Shown: piece after piece, positions 19,358-28,196 of the stretch | Layout of the letters: each line of letters starts with the position of its first letter | How positions within the stretch are numbered: the stretch's first letter is position 1 | From: Microbulbifer aggregans | GTDB taxonomy: Bacteria; Pseudomonadota; Gammaproteobacteria; Pseudomonadales; Cellvibrionaceae | NCBI RefSeq assembly: GCF_020524005.1 | Contig: NZ_JAIVKK010000005.1 | Location: 303,644 to 367,643, forward strand | DNA: 64,000 nt | Reading direction: 5' to 3' | Translations under genes and position numbers: made by a program | The notes under the pieces: model-generated | Told to the model about the DNA's origin: nothing | Seen by the model: the letters and a program-made list of their open reading frames with translations, nothing else | Database searches by the model: none

Positions 19358-19668
19358 GTTTGACGGGACAATTTTCAGACAAACTGACGACCGCCTGATC
19401 AGCAGTATGGCGACGATTCATTCACAGGTTATTTTACGAACAACCGGCACCTTTTAGCCCTTAATGGCCATGCCGAAAGTACCAGGTTGATCAGTCATTG
19501 AGCGACCCGGCGGGGTTATTGCTGAGCTTAATTTGAGACCTGATTACTATTAAAAAATATTCTTAAAATCTGCTCACAACGCTATCCACTGGTTACTTTT
19601 TATACCCCACCAGTAACGACGGGCTTTAGCGGCGGGGAAATAGCTTTGGCGCAACGCCTACCCACAAT

Positions 19669-19677
19669 TTATCCACA
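19669..19677 (+). promoter_or_regulatory. DnaA box (TTATCCACA)
   Basis: This is an exact match to the high-affinity DnaA box. A weaker TTATCCGCC lies ~15 bases downstream. DnaA is known to regulate nrdAB in E. coli; the same is inferred here. Confidence 0.6.
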
Positions 19678-19749
19678 GCTAACCCCATACTTATCCGCCT
19701 TGAATTACCCCCCCAATCGCATTATCTTGTTGGTCATCCGGAGCCGCAC

Positions 19750-19832
19750 CCCAACATATTGGGTTTCAGGACTGCGTTAGCCTAGAAAACCCGCGGCGAC
19801 ACCCGAGCAGCTGACCACAACATATTGTGGTC
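19750..19832 (+). promoter_or_regulatory. Pair of NrdR-like boxes
   Basis: CCCAACATATTGGG (19750-19763) and GACCACAACATATTGTGGTC (19813-19832, eight-base perfect arms) share the core AACATATT. NrdR boxes are AT-cored palindromes found in pairs before ribonucleotide reductase genes. The centre-to-centre distance is 66 bases, about twice the usual three-turn spacing. Confidence 0.65.
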
Positions 19833-20096
19833 GCCGGCCCCCAGCGCACCGACTCGCACTTGTGCACAGCACAGGGACAAGGTTCACCGGCAGGCACGGA
19901 GCCGCTCGCAGACTCAAGCGAAGCACCAAACAGAAGTACCCCGCAAGCGTTACTCAAGCGAAGCCACGGCTCCGCCACCGTTCCTTGTGCCTGCTGCTGT
20001 ATGGCTGCCGAAGAAAAAACAGATTTCAGGCCACAAGCCGAATTAAACAACCAAAGACAAGTCGATCTCGACCAGACAAAAACTACGGAGATTTTC

Positions 20097-23027
20097 ATGC
20101 ACACAGAGACAGGGCGCTCCCAGTCTGTGCCTAACGGCACCACCAAGGATTCGGCGGCAGACCAGGCCAGCAGCAATACCACCCTGGCTGCCACTGCCCC
20201 CGGTCAGATCCGCGTGATCAAGCGTAACGGTACTGTGGTTCCTTACGACGACAGCAAAATCTCCGTGGCCGTTACCAAAGCATTCCTCGCCGTTGAAGGC
20301 GGTACTGCAGCGGCTTCCAGCCGTATCCACGAGCGCGTGGCCGACCTGGTGTCTCACATCAGCGCCACCTTCAAGCGCCGTATGCCTTCCGGCGGCACCA
20401 TTCATATTGAAGAAATCCAGGACCAGGTAGAACTGGAACTGATGCGCGCCGGCGAACACAAGATTGCCCGCGACTACGTTCTCTACCGCGAAGAGCACGC
20501 CCGCCTGCGCGCCGAGAAAGACAAAGAGAAAGCCGCCGCCGCACAGAGCGCCGACGAGCACCCCAGCATCCGCGTAAAACTGGAAGACGGCACCCTGGTA
20601 CCGCTGGACATGGAGCGCCTGCGCACCATCGTTCGCGAAGCCTGCGAAGGCCTGACCGACGTAGACGGCGAACTGATCCTGGCTGAAGCGCTGAAGAACC
20701 TGTACGACGGCGTTTCCGAGACCGACATCAACACCGCACTGGTGATCACCGCGCGTACCCTGGTTGAGCAGGAGCCCAACTACACCTACGCCACCGCTTT
20801 CCTGCTGCTGGACAAACTGCGCGCCGAAGCCCTGCGCTTCCTGGACGTTGCCGAGTCCGCCACCCAGCAGGAAATGAAAACCCTGTACAAGCCGGCACTG
20901 TCCGCGTACGTGGCCAAAGGTATCGAGCTGGAACTGCTGGACCCGGCCCTGGCCAACTTCGACCTGGACATGCTGGGCGACGCGATCAAGCCCGAGTGCG
21001 ATCACCAGTTCACCTACCTCGGCCTGCAGACCCTGTACGATCGCTACTTCCTGCACTCCGACGAAATCCGTTTTGAACTGCCGCAGCTGTTCTTCATGCG
21101 CGTTGCCATGGGCCTCGCCATCAATGAAGAAAACCCGAATGAGCGCGCGGTCGAGTTCTACAGCCTGTTGAGCTCCTTCGACTACATGAGCTCCACCCCG
21201 ACCCTGTTCAACGCCGGTACCCTGCGTCCGCAGCTGTCTTCCTGCTACCTGACCACTGTGCCGGACGACCTGCACGGCATCTACGGCGCTATCCAGGACA
21301 ACGCCATGCTCTCCAAGTGGGCTGGCGGCCTGGGTAACGACTGGACACCGGTACGTAGCCTGGGTTCTTACATCAAGGGCACCAACGGCAAATCCCAGGG
21401 TGTGGTTCCTTTCCTGAAAGTGGCCAACGACACTGCTGTAGCGGTGAACCAGGGCGGCAAGCGCAAGGGCGCCGTATGTGCGTACCTGGAAACCTGGCAC
21501 CTGGACATCGAAGAATTCCTCGAGCTGCGCAAGAACACCGGTGACGACCGTCGCCGTACCCACGACATGAACACCGCCAACTGGGTGCCGGACCTGTTCA
21601 TGAAGCGTGTATTCGAAGACAAGGAGTGGACCCTCTTCTCCCCGGCAGACTGCCCGGACCTGCACGACCTGTTCGGCGATGCGTTTGAAGAGCGTTTCAC
21701 CCACTACGAAAAACTGGCCGCCGAAGGCAAGCTGCGCCTGCACAAAAAAGTGCGCGCGCTGGACCTGTGGCGCAAGATGCTGGGCATGCTGTTTGAAACC
21801 GGCCACCCCTGGATCACCTTCAAGGACGCCTGTAACCTGCGCAGCCCGCAGCAGCACGCCGGTGTGGTACACAGCTCCAACCTGTGCACCGAGATCACCC
21901 TGAACACCAAGGCGAACGACGAAATCGCGGTATGTAACCTGGGCTCCGTAAACCTGTCCCAGCACATCGGCGAAGACGGCAAGCTGGACCAGGAAAAACT
22001 GGCCCGCACCGTGAACACCGCCGTGCGCATGCTCGATAACGTCATCGACATCAATTACTACGCAGTGGAATCCGCGCGTCAGTCCAACATGCGCCACCGT
22101 CCGGTGGGCCTGGGCCTGATGGGCTTCCAGGACGCGCTGTACAAAGCCGGCATCTCCTACTCCAGCGATGAAGCCGTAGCCTTCGCCGACACCACCATGG
22201 AAGCGATCAGCTACTACGCCATCTCCGCCTCCAGCGACCTGGCGGCCGAGCGCGGCAGCTACTCCAGCTACGAAGGTTCACTGTGGAGCCAGGGCATCCT
22301 GCCGATCGACTCCATCGAGATCCTGAGCAAAAACCGCGGCGAGCAGTTCATCGACCAGGACACCAGCACCAGCATGGACTGGAGCGTGGTACGCGAGAAA
22401 GTGGCCAGCCACGGCATGCGCAACTCCAACGTAATGGCGATCGCCCCGACCGCGACCATCGCCAACATTACCGGCGTTTCCCAGTCCATCGAGCCCACGT
22501 ACCAGAACCTGTACGTGAAATCGAACCTGTCTGGCGAATTCACCGTGGTGAACCCGTACCTGGTACACGACCTGAAAGCCCGCGGCCTGTGGGACAAGGT
22601 GATGGTCAACGACCTCAAGTACTACGAAGGTTCTGTGCAGAAGATCGACCGTATTCCGGAAGACCTGAAAGCCAAGTACGCCACCGCGTTTGAAGTGGAG
22701 CCGCGCTGGATCGTGGACGCGGCCAGCCGTCGCCAGAAGTGGATCGACCAGGCCCAGTCCCTGAACCTGTACATCGCCGGCGCCGACGGCAAGAAGCTGG
22801 ACCTGACCTACCGCATGGCGTGGTACCGCGGTCTGAAGACCACCTACTACTTGCGCGCACTGGCTGCCACCTCCACGGAAAAATCCACCGTGACCACCGG
22901 CACCCTGAACGCCGTAAGCGCCGGTGGCAGCGCACCTGCTGCCGCAGCGCCGCAAGCCGAGCCCGCCCCAGCCGCAGTGCCCAAAGCCTGCTCCCTGGAC
23001 GACCCGGACTGCGAAGCCTGCCAGTAA
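20097..23027 (+). CDS. nrdA: Class Ia ribonucleoside-diphosphate reductase, alpha subunit
   Basis: This is the catalytic subunit that reduces ribonucleoside diphosphates to deoxy forms. The start is at MHTETGRSQSVPNG with ACGGAG upstream, giving 976 residues. It has two ATP-cone-like regulatory segments, the first starting at IRVIKRNGTVVPYDDSKI (~residue 36) and the second at IRVKLEDGTLVPLDMERL (~residue 157). Active-site features are SSCYLTTVPDD (disulfide cysteine) and NLCTEITLNT (thiyl Cys and Glu). The C-terminal tail CSLDDPDCEACQ carries the shuttle cysteines, after an Ala/Pro-rich linker. nrdB follows 300 bases downstream. Confidence 0.97.
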   Translation: MHTETGRSQSVPNGTTKDSAADQASSNTTLAATAPGQIRVIKRNGTVVPYDDSKISVAVTKAFLAVEGGTAAASSRIHERVADLVSHISATFKRRMPSGGTIHIEEIQDQVELELMRAGEHKIARDYVLYREEHARLRAEKDKEKAAAAQSADEHPSIRVKLEDGTLVPLDMERLRTIVREACEGLTDVDGELILAEALKNLYDGVSETDINTALVITARTLVEQEPNYTYATAFLLLDKLRAEALRFLDVAESATQQEMKTLYKPALSAYVAKGIELELLDPALANFDLDMLGDAIKPECDHQFTYLGLQTLYDRYFLHSDEIRFELPQLFFMRVAMGLAINEENPNERAVEFYSLLSSFDYMSSTPTLFNAGTLRPQLSSCYLTTVPDDLHGIYGAIQDNAMLSKWAGGLGNDWTPVRSLGSYIKGTNGKSQGVVPFLKVANDTAVAVNQGGKRKGAVCAYLETWHLDIEEFLELRKNTGDDRRRTHDMNTANWVPDLFMKRVFEDKEWTLFSPADCPDLHDLFGDAFEERFTHYEKLAAEGKLRLHKKVRALDLWRKMLGMLFETGHPWITFKDACNLRSPQQHAGVVHSSNLCTEITLNTKANDEIAVCNLGSVNLSQHIGEDGKLDQEKLARTVNTAVRMLDNVIDINYYAVESARQSNMRHRPVGLGLMGFQDALYKAGISYSSDEAVAFADTTMEAISYYAISASSDLAAERGSYSSYEGSLWSQGILPIDSIEILSKNRGEQFIDQDTSTSMDWSVVREKVASHGMRNSNVMAIAPTATIANITGVSQSIEPTYQNLYVKSNLSGEFTVVNPYLVHDLKARGLWDKVMVNDLKYYEGSVQKIDRIPEDLKAKYATAFEVEPRWIVDAASRRQKWIDQAQSLNLYIAGADGKKLDLTYRMAWYRGLKTTYYLRALAATSTEKSTVTTGTLNAVSAGGSAPAAAAPQAEPAPAAVPKACSLDDPDCEACQ

Positions 23028-23030
23028 AAG

Positions 23031-23053
23031 GTAGGAGCCTGCTCGCAGGCGAA
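23031..23053 (+). repeat. REP sequence, GTAGGAGC type
   Basis: GTAGGAGCCTGCTCGCAGGC forms a small hairpin directly after the nrdA stop. It belongs to the same family as the copies at 15123, 63275 and 63430. Confidence 0.8.
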
Positions 23054-23082
23054 CCAAGAGCTTCGTAAAACGAAGCTCTTGG
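23054..23082 (+). other. Strong hairpin in the nrdA-nrdB spacer
   Basis: CCAAGAGCTTCG pairs perfectly with CGAAGCTCTTGG around a TAAAA loop (12-bp stem). No T-run follows, so it is more likely an mRNA-stabilising or attenuating structure than a full terminator. The rest of the ~300-base spacer shows no gene. Confidence 0.75.
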
Positions 23083-23329
23083 ACTGAATCGATTGATTGG
23101 ATCGATTAAAAGTCTCTCGGGGGAGAGCAACCGCGCAACACCGTGCCCGGCACGGTCAGCGCAACCAAGACCATAAGCGCCGCCCCGGCACCGGGCACCA
23201 GCACACAACGCTGGCTCCGTAACAGGAGAAAAAGCCCGGGCCGGGTGCAGGCTGCACAACACACATTTTTGATTGCCCTGCCCGCCTTACCGGCACGGGG
23301 AATCGCACCTAAGAAGACAAGGGGAACTC

Positions 23330-24595
23330 ATGCTCAGCTGGGACGATTTCGAAACAAAAGCCAAGCCAGAACCCAAAAAGCAGGAACCGCAACCGGTGCC
23401 GGGTGCGCTGCAAACCGAGCAGCAGGCAGTCACTGAACCCAGCGCGACCTATGAAGCAGGTAGCGCCAGCAGTGCCTCGGCACCGACCGCGGCCCAATCC
23501 TCCTCGGCAGTAGAAGCCGCTCGCGCAGCCATTGCCGACCTGGACGTAGCACCGGGCCTCGAAGAACTGGAAATGGGCGCCGCCCGTATCCAGGTAGACG
23601 AAAAGCGCATCATCAACTGCCGCGCCGACCTCAACCAGCTGGTACCGTTCAAGTACGACTGGGCCTGGCAGAAATACCTCGACGGCTGTGCCAACCACTG
23701 GATGCCGCAGGAAGTAAACATGAACAAAGACGTGTCCATGTGGAAAGACCCCAACGGTCTGACCGAGGACGAGCGTCGCATCGTGGAATACTCCCTGGGT
23801 TACTTCTCCACCGCCGACTCCCTGGTAGCCAACAACCTGGTGCTGGCCATCTACAAGCACATCACCAACCCGGAGTGCCGCCAGTACCTGCTGCGCCAGG
23901 CATTTGAAGAAGCCATCCACACCCACGCCTACCAGTACTGTGTAGAGTCCCTGGGCATGGACGAAGGCGAAGTCTTCAACATGTACCGCGAAGTACCGGC
24001 CGTCGCCAAGAAAGCCGCGTGGAGCCTGTCGCACACCCAGTCCATCGGTGATTCCGGCTTCAAGACCGGCACCACCGAATCCGACCAGGAACTGCTGCGC
24101 AACCTGATCGCGTTCTACGCGGTAACCGAAGGCATCTTCTTCTACTGTGGCTTCACCCAGATCCTGTCCATGGGCCGCCGCAACAAGATGACCGGCGTTG
24201 CCGAGCAGTTCCAGTACATCCTGCGCGACGAGTCCATGCACCTGAACTTCGGCATCGACGTGATCAACCAGATCAAACTGGAAAACCCGCACCTGTGGAC
24301 CGAAGAGTTCAAGCAGGAAGTAACCCAGATGATCCTGGAAGGTATGGAACTGGAAGTGGCCTATGCCCGCGACACCATGCCCCGCGGCGTACTCGGCATG
24401 AACGCAGCGATGATGGAAGAATACCTCCACTTCATCGCCAACCGCCGCCTGAGCCAGCTGGGCCTGAAAGAACAGTTCCCGGGCGCCCAGAACCCCTTCC
24501 CGTGGATGTCCGAAATCATGGACCTGCGCAAGGAGAAGAACTTCTTCGAAACACGGGTAATCGAATACCAGACCGGTGGTGCACTGCAGTGGTAA
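23330..24595 (+). CDS. nrdB: Class Ia ribonucleoside-diphosphate reductase, beta subunit
   Basis: NrdB houses the diiron-tyrosyl radical. The start at [20 protein letters not shown] has GGGGAAC upstream and gives 421 residues. Diiron ligand motifs are [11 protein letters not shown] and DESMHLNFG, with the ferritin-like helices intact. Residues ~10-75 are a low-complexity Lys/Pro/Gln/Ala/Ser extension before the conserved core ([20 protein letters not shown]), longer than in E. coli NrdB. It forms a unit with nrdA and ends before a terminator at 24667. Confidence 0.96.
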   Translation: MLSWDDFETKAKPEPKKQEPQPVPGALQTEQQAVTEPSATYEAGSASSASAPTAAQSSSAVEAARAAIADLDVAPGLEELEMGAARIQVDEKRIINCRADLNQLVPFKYDWAWQKYLDGCANHWMPQEVNMNKDVSMWKDPNGLTEDERRIVEYSLGYFSTADSLVANNLVLAIYKHITNPECRQYLLRQAFEEAIHTHAYQYCVESLGMDEGEVFNMYREVPAVAKKAAWSLSHTQSIGDSGFKTGTTESDQELLRNLIAFYAVTEGIFFYCGFTQILSMGRRNKMTGVAEQFQYILRDESMHLNFGIDVINQIKLENPHLWTEEFKQEVTQMILEGMELEVAYARDTMPRGVLGMNAAMMEEYLHFIANRRLSQLGLKEQFPGAQNPFPWMSEIMDLRKEKNFFETRVIEYQTGGALQW

Positions 24596-24666
24596 ACCAC
24601 TAGACACATCGACTGTAGGAAAGGATTTACTACAAGAAAGAGTCGCTCACAGGAAGAGAGGTATTG

Positions 24667-24691
24667 AAGCGGGCGAAAGCCCGCTTTTTTT
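24667..24691 (+). terminator. Terminator of nrdB
   Basis: The stem AGCGGGC/GCCCGCT with GAAA loop is followed by a T-run. It marks the left edge of the AT-rich insert. Confidence 0.92.
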
Positions 24692-24757
24692 GTCTCAAAA
24701 AAAATAATATATTGAAAAGCTAATAAAGAATCGGCTTTTGATCAGGAATTAAGAAAA

Positions 24758-27700
24758 ATGAAGTTAGTAATCCTCCACTTAAGCGACATTCATATTAAAT
24801 CTGCAGCCGACCCCATCTTAAACAAGCACAACGAAATTTCTCGCACTCTATACCAACATATTAATGACTCCTCGCACTTGGTCATTGTCATTACAGGAGA
24901 TATCGCACATTCCGGCCAAAGTCAGCAGTATGCAGAAGCAATACTATTTCTTGAAAAAATTAAAAAAGAAGTCACGGATGAGCGAGATATCAAAGTAGAC
25001 TTTGTAACCTGCCCAGGAAATCACGATTGCGATTTCACGCCCAACCCAACTAGAGATATCATCCTTAAGAGTTTAGGAAACGAAGACTTATCAACAATAG
25101 ATTCTTCGGTATTCGAAAATTGCACATCGCATCAAGCCTCGTATTTTTCGTTTAAAGACCATACAGATCAAAAGATAATTGAAGAAGACAGGCTTTGGTG
25201 GACGCAAGAAATAGAGATTGGCAACGAAAAAATCATCTTTGAGTCAATAAATTTGTCTTGGTCATCACGACTCAGAGAGCAACAAGGGAAGCTTTCATTC
25301 CCATTCGCATCCTACGAAGCAAAAGCGCAACGAGCCGCGGATTACCGTATAGCATTAATGCACCACCCCCTTAACTGGCTGGATCAACCATCCTATAGAC
25401 AACTCAGATCGCATTTAAGATCTACATCCAGTTTTATATTTACCGGCCACGAACATAACGGAAATGCCGCAAACTACGACGACATTGAATCGGGTCACAC
25501 CATTCTGATTGAAGGGGGCGCACTCCAGGAAAAAACACTGAAAAACTCTACATTTGGAGTGATGACCATATGCTTAAACAGTAAAAAAAGCTCATATCAA
25601 CAATACGAATATTGCAAAAACCAAGAATCTTACCTCCCAAAAACTATAAAAAATTTTATATCGCCTACATTGCATCCAAAAGAACTAACATTTTCGGAAT
25701 CTCACATAGAAAAAATACAAGATTGTGGCGCCCAGTTCAGGCATCACAACATTGCAAATCTTAAACTTAGCGACATATACGTATACCCAAACCTAAAAGA
25801 CCAAAGTGATCAAAGTTCAAAGCCAAAAACCATCCCATCAAAAGACCTATTGGATATTGAAAAATTTTCTCAGGGCATCGTAATTAGTGGCGAGGACAAC
25901 TCCGGAAGAACCAGCCTATTAAACACTCTCACAAATGAATACTATGACCAAGGCTACTTGCCAATTATTATTTACGGAAAAGATATAAAGAAAAACTCGG
26001 AGTCCAATCTAAAAGCCCAACTAGAACGTGCAATATTTCGACAATATAAAAATGACAATGCGGTATCAATCTTCGACCAAAAGTCCAGAGAAAAGAAAAT
26101 ACTTCTTATTGACAACTTTAACGAATCGAAGCTTAAATCCGACCGAGCCATAAACGAGTCATTATCATTTTTCCTCACTCGATTCAAAAAGATAATAATT
26201 ACCGTTGACGACATTTTTGAAGTTAACCAACTCACTTCGATAGAAACAAATGACACAACTGAAGAACTTGATCATTTTAAGATTGAGCAGTTCGGCTATA
26301 GAAAAAGAACAGAACTAATACAGAAATGGTATTCAGCGGGACAAATGGATCATGAATCCGATGCTGAAGTCATAGGAAAGTGCAACATCGCAGAAAAACT
26401 TATGGACACTGTGATGGATAAAAGCCTCATTTCCCCAAACCCTATATTCCTGCTAACTTTTCTGCAAAGCATCGAGACCGGGAACTCAAACCAACTCATC
26501 GATAGCGCCCTCGGGCACTATTACAAATACCTACTAACGCAAAGCTTTCTCGATGCAGGAATAGGGCCAGAGAAACTCAGTCAAGAAGAAGATTATGCCA
26601 TGCACTTGGCATTTTTCTTTTATACAAAATCTAGCTTTGTAATAAACCGAGAAGAATTCGAAAATTTCAATGATGAATTTTCAAGAAAGTGGCAAAAATC
26701 AAACTTCGAAAAGAAGGAACAAATCTTTATAAAATCTAAAGTTCTAAAAAAACAAAATGACGAATACGAATTTAGATACTCACATAATTACTACTACCTT
26801 CTCGGCAAATATTTAAGCGAAAATATTCTTGACGATGAAGTTAAAAAAATAATCAAAAACTGCATAGAACACCTATATGTGAGAAAAAATGCGAACACTA
26901 TTCTTTTTCTGGCGCACCACTCTTCCTCAGACAACATACTTTTCATGATGAAAAGTGCCACAGATAAAGTCTTCAATGAAAGCTCTGTGGCGGACTTTAG
27001 CGAAAGCTGCAGCGCAGCTCACGAGCTTATCAAGCACGCACCTGAACTCAAGTACAGAAAAACATCACCCCAAGAAACACAATTAAATATAAGTGAGAGA
27101 CGAGACATAGCCGAAGAAAACAACCCAAGCCAAAACATGGAAATACATGAGGAAAAAGAACCTCAGCACATTGATCTTTCAGACAAACTCACAATTCTTT
27201 TTAAAACAGTAGAAATTCTCAGCCAAATAGTAAAATCAAACCCCACTAAATTTGAGCGTCTTAAAAAGGTTGAGATAATAAAATCAATTTTTTCAGCACC
27301 TCTTCGTGCACTGCAAAGCTTTTATGATTTCTTAGAGTCCCACCCAAAAACATTACTGAATGCGATAAATAGAGAGCTATCTAGCAGATCAGAAAACCTG
27401 CCAGAGGAAACCATCAATAAAGTTTCGAGACTAGCTGTCGCCAACATAATTCAGGGTGTATCAAGCTCTTTCATAATCAAAATCGCGCAAACGATCAATT
27501 CAGAATCATTAATGCCGGACATACCAGATGCAATCAAAAACAATGAAAATATCGCATTTGAACTAATAGACCTGGCGATATCTTTGGACAACCACAAGCA
27601 ACTTAACAGAGGAAAAATTAGCGCGGTTTACAAAAAATCCAAAAGCAATATCGTGGCAAAAAAAATACTAGACATTATTATTATGCACAGGCTTTACATG

Positions 27701-27814
27701 TTTAAGACTTCTGAGAGAGATATGCAGTGGCTACAGAGTGAACTCAAATATGACATAAACCAACAGCATTCAATCGGGTATACCAAGGCCAACAAACTAA
27801 CCCGAATTAGCTAG
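24758..27814 (+). CDS. Metallophosphoesterase-STAND-like NTPase fusion, candidate defence protein
   Basis: I recognise the domains but not a named gene. Residues 1-~260 are a calcineurin-like metallophosphoesterase with all core motifs: D10-x-H12, G47-D48, GNHD at 87-90, H202-H203 and GHEH at 230-233. Residues ~370-560 form a P-loop NTPase with Walker A GEDNSGRT at 378-385 (Arg where Lys is usual) and Walker B ILLIDN ending at D452-N453. The remaining ~450 residues look helical with no repeat recognised by eye. This effector-NTPase-sensor order is typical of STAND immune proteins. The DNA is strongly AT-rich compared with both flanks and uses AT-ending codons, which suggests horizontal transfer. 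It sits alone after the nrdB terminator, with a weak ribosome site (AAGAAAA). Confidence 0.85.
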   Translation: MKLVILHLSDIHIKSAADPILNKHNEISRTLYQHINDSSHLVIVITGDIAHSGQSQQYAEAILFLEKIKKEVTDERDIKVDFVTCPGNHDCDFTPNPTRDIILKSLGNEDLSTIDSSVFENCTSHQASYFSFKDHTDQKIIEEDRLWWTQEIEIGNEKIIFESINLSWSSRLREQQGKLSFPFASYEAKAQRAADYRIALMHHPLNWLDQPSYRQLRSHLRSTSSFIFTGHEHNGNAANYDDIESGHTILIEGGALQEKTLKNSTFGVMTICLNSKKSSYQQYEYCKNQESYLPKTIKNFISPTLHPKELTFSESHIEKIQDCGAQFRHHNIANLKLSDIYVYPNLKDQSDQSSKPKTIPSKDLLDIEKFSQGIVISGEDNSGRTSLLNTLTNEYYDQGYLPIIIYGKDIKKNSESNLKAQLERAIFRQYKNDNAVSIFDQKSREKKILLIDNFNESKLKSDRAINESLSFFLTRFKKIIITVDDIFEVNQLTSIETNDTTEELDHFKIEQFGYRKRTELIQKWYSAGQMDHESDAEVIGKCNIAEKLMDTVMDKSLISPNPIFLLTFLQSIETGNSNQLIDSALGHYYKYLLTQSFLDAGIGPEKLSQEEDYAMHLAFFFYTKSSFVINREEFENFNDEFSRKWQKSNFEKKEQIFIKSKVLKKQNDEYEFRYSHNYYYLLGKYLSENILDDEVKKIIKNCIEHLYVRKNANTILFLAHHSSSDNILFMMKSATDKVFNESSVADFSESCSAAHELIKHAPELKYRKTSPQETQLNISERRDIAEENNPSQNMEIHEEKEPQHIDLSDKLTILFKTVEILSQIVKSNPTKFERLKKVEIIKSIFSAPLRALQSFYDFLESHPKTLLNAINRELSSRSENLPEETINKVSRLAVANIIQGVSSSFIIKIAQTINSESLMPDIPDAIKNNENIAFELIDLAISLDNHKQLNRGKISAVYKKSKSNIVAKKILDIIIMHRLYMFKTSERDMQWLQSELKYDINQQHSIGYTKANKLTRIS

Positions 27815-27837
27815 CAAAAATTAGAAAATAAAAAAAT

Positions 27838-27860
27838 AGGGTCACATCAAAATTTCGACG
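27838..27860 (+). repeat. Degenerate GGGTCA repeat
   Basis: AGGGTCACATCAAAATTTCG, 24 bases after the STAND gene stop, resembles the GGGGTCAGAGTAAAATTTT units that follow and may be a decayed copy. Confidence 0.4.
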
Positions 27861-27887
27861 TACAAAGCCCCCCCAACTCCAAATATC

Positions 27888-27957
27888 GGGGTCAGAGTAA
27901 AATTTTTGCGCATAAAGGCACCAAATTATTATCCGTAAAAATTTTACTCTGCCCCCA
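27888..27957. repeat. Inverted pair of GGGGTCAGAGTAAAATTTT repeats
   Basis: A forward unit at 27888-27907 and an inverted unit at 27937-27957 differ by one base over 19. The arrangement resembles mobile REP-like elements that RAYT (Y1 transposase-like) proteins are thought to spread. No transposase is present here. Confidence 0.7.
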
Positions 27958-27988
27958 AATCATATAAGCCAATGGAAGGACTGAAAGG

Positions 27989-28105
27989 TTGGAAACTTTC
28001 GATGATGTTTTAAAATCCATAGAGAAAAATTCAGGGAAGCGACAATTCCACTTGTTGCTTGGGAATGGATTTAGCATGGCTTACAACCCTAAAATATTCT
28101 CGTAA
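27989..28105 (+). pseudogene. Truncated N-terminus of a DUF4917/SIR2-like protein
   Basis: A TTG start with GGAAGGA upstream opens a 38-codon frame beginning ETFDDVLKSIEKNSGKRQ and continuing FHLLLGNGFSMAYNPKIFS before a stop. The LLLGNGFS motif and the PKIFSY-like continuation match the start of DUF4917 proteins, which I recall as SIR2-like and frequent near defence genes. The frame ends exactly where a GGGGTCAGAGT repeat begins (28110), as if the rest of the gene was lost through the element. Recognition is by eye from a short fragment. Confidence 0.6.
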
Positions 28106-28109
28106 TATT

Positions 28110-28128
28110 GGGGTCAGAGTAAAATTTT
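28110..28128 (+). repeat. Third GGGGTCAGAGTAAAATTTT unit
   Basis: This direct copy of the unit at 27888 lies five bases after the stop of the DUF4917-like fragment and ~70 bases before the NYN gene. It marks the right edge of the AT-rich insert. Confidence 0.75.
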
Positions 28129-28196
28129 GACATATGAAATATCCTTCACGGCACGATGCTAATTGAGCACAGGAAACAACAAGAGCAAGGAACTCA

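Larger units (their letters stand above)
19358..20096 (+). promoter_or_regulatory. Long control region upstream of nrdA
   Basis: This 740-base stretch has no convincing gene; the nrdA frame stays open back to 19827, but the codons before 20097 are not family-like. It holds a DnaA box (19669), two NrdR-like boxes, and two direct copies of ACTCAAGCGAAGC (about 19914 and 19953). Inverted CGGAGCCG/CGGCTCCG elements lie near 19898 and 19969. A long untranslated leader for nrdA is likely. Confidence 0.6.

Noticed and set aside
20043..22097. 684-codon open frame on the minus strand inside nrdA
   Set aside because: It is fully antisense to a strongly conserved gene, rich in Val/Gly/Gln runs from codon-position bias, with no recognisable motif.
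27892..28077. 61-codon minus-strand frame
   Set aside because: It runs through the inverted repeat pair and antisense to the DUF4917-like stump, and is better explained by these.
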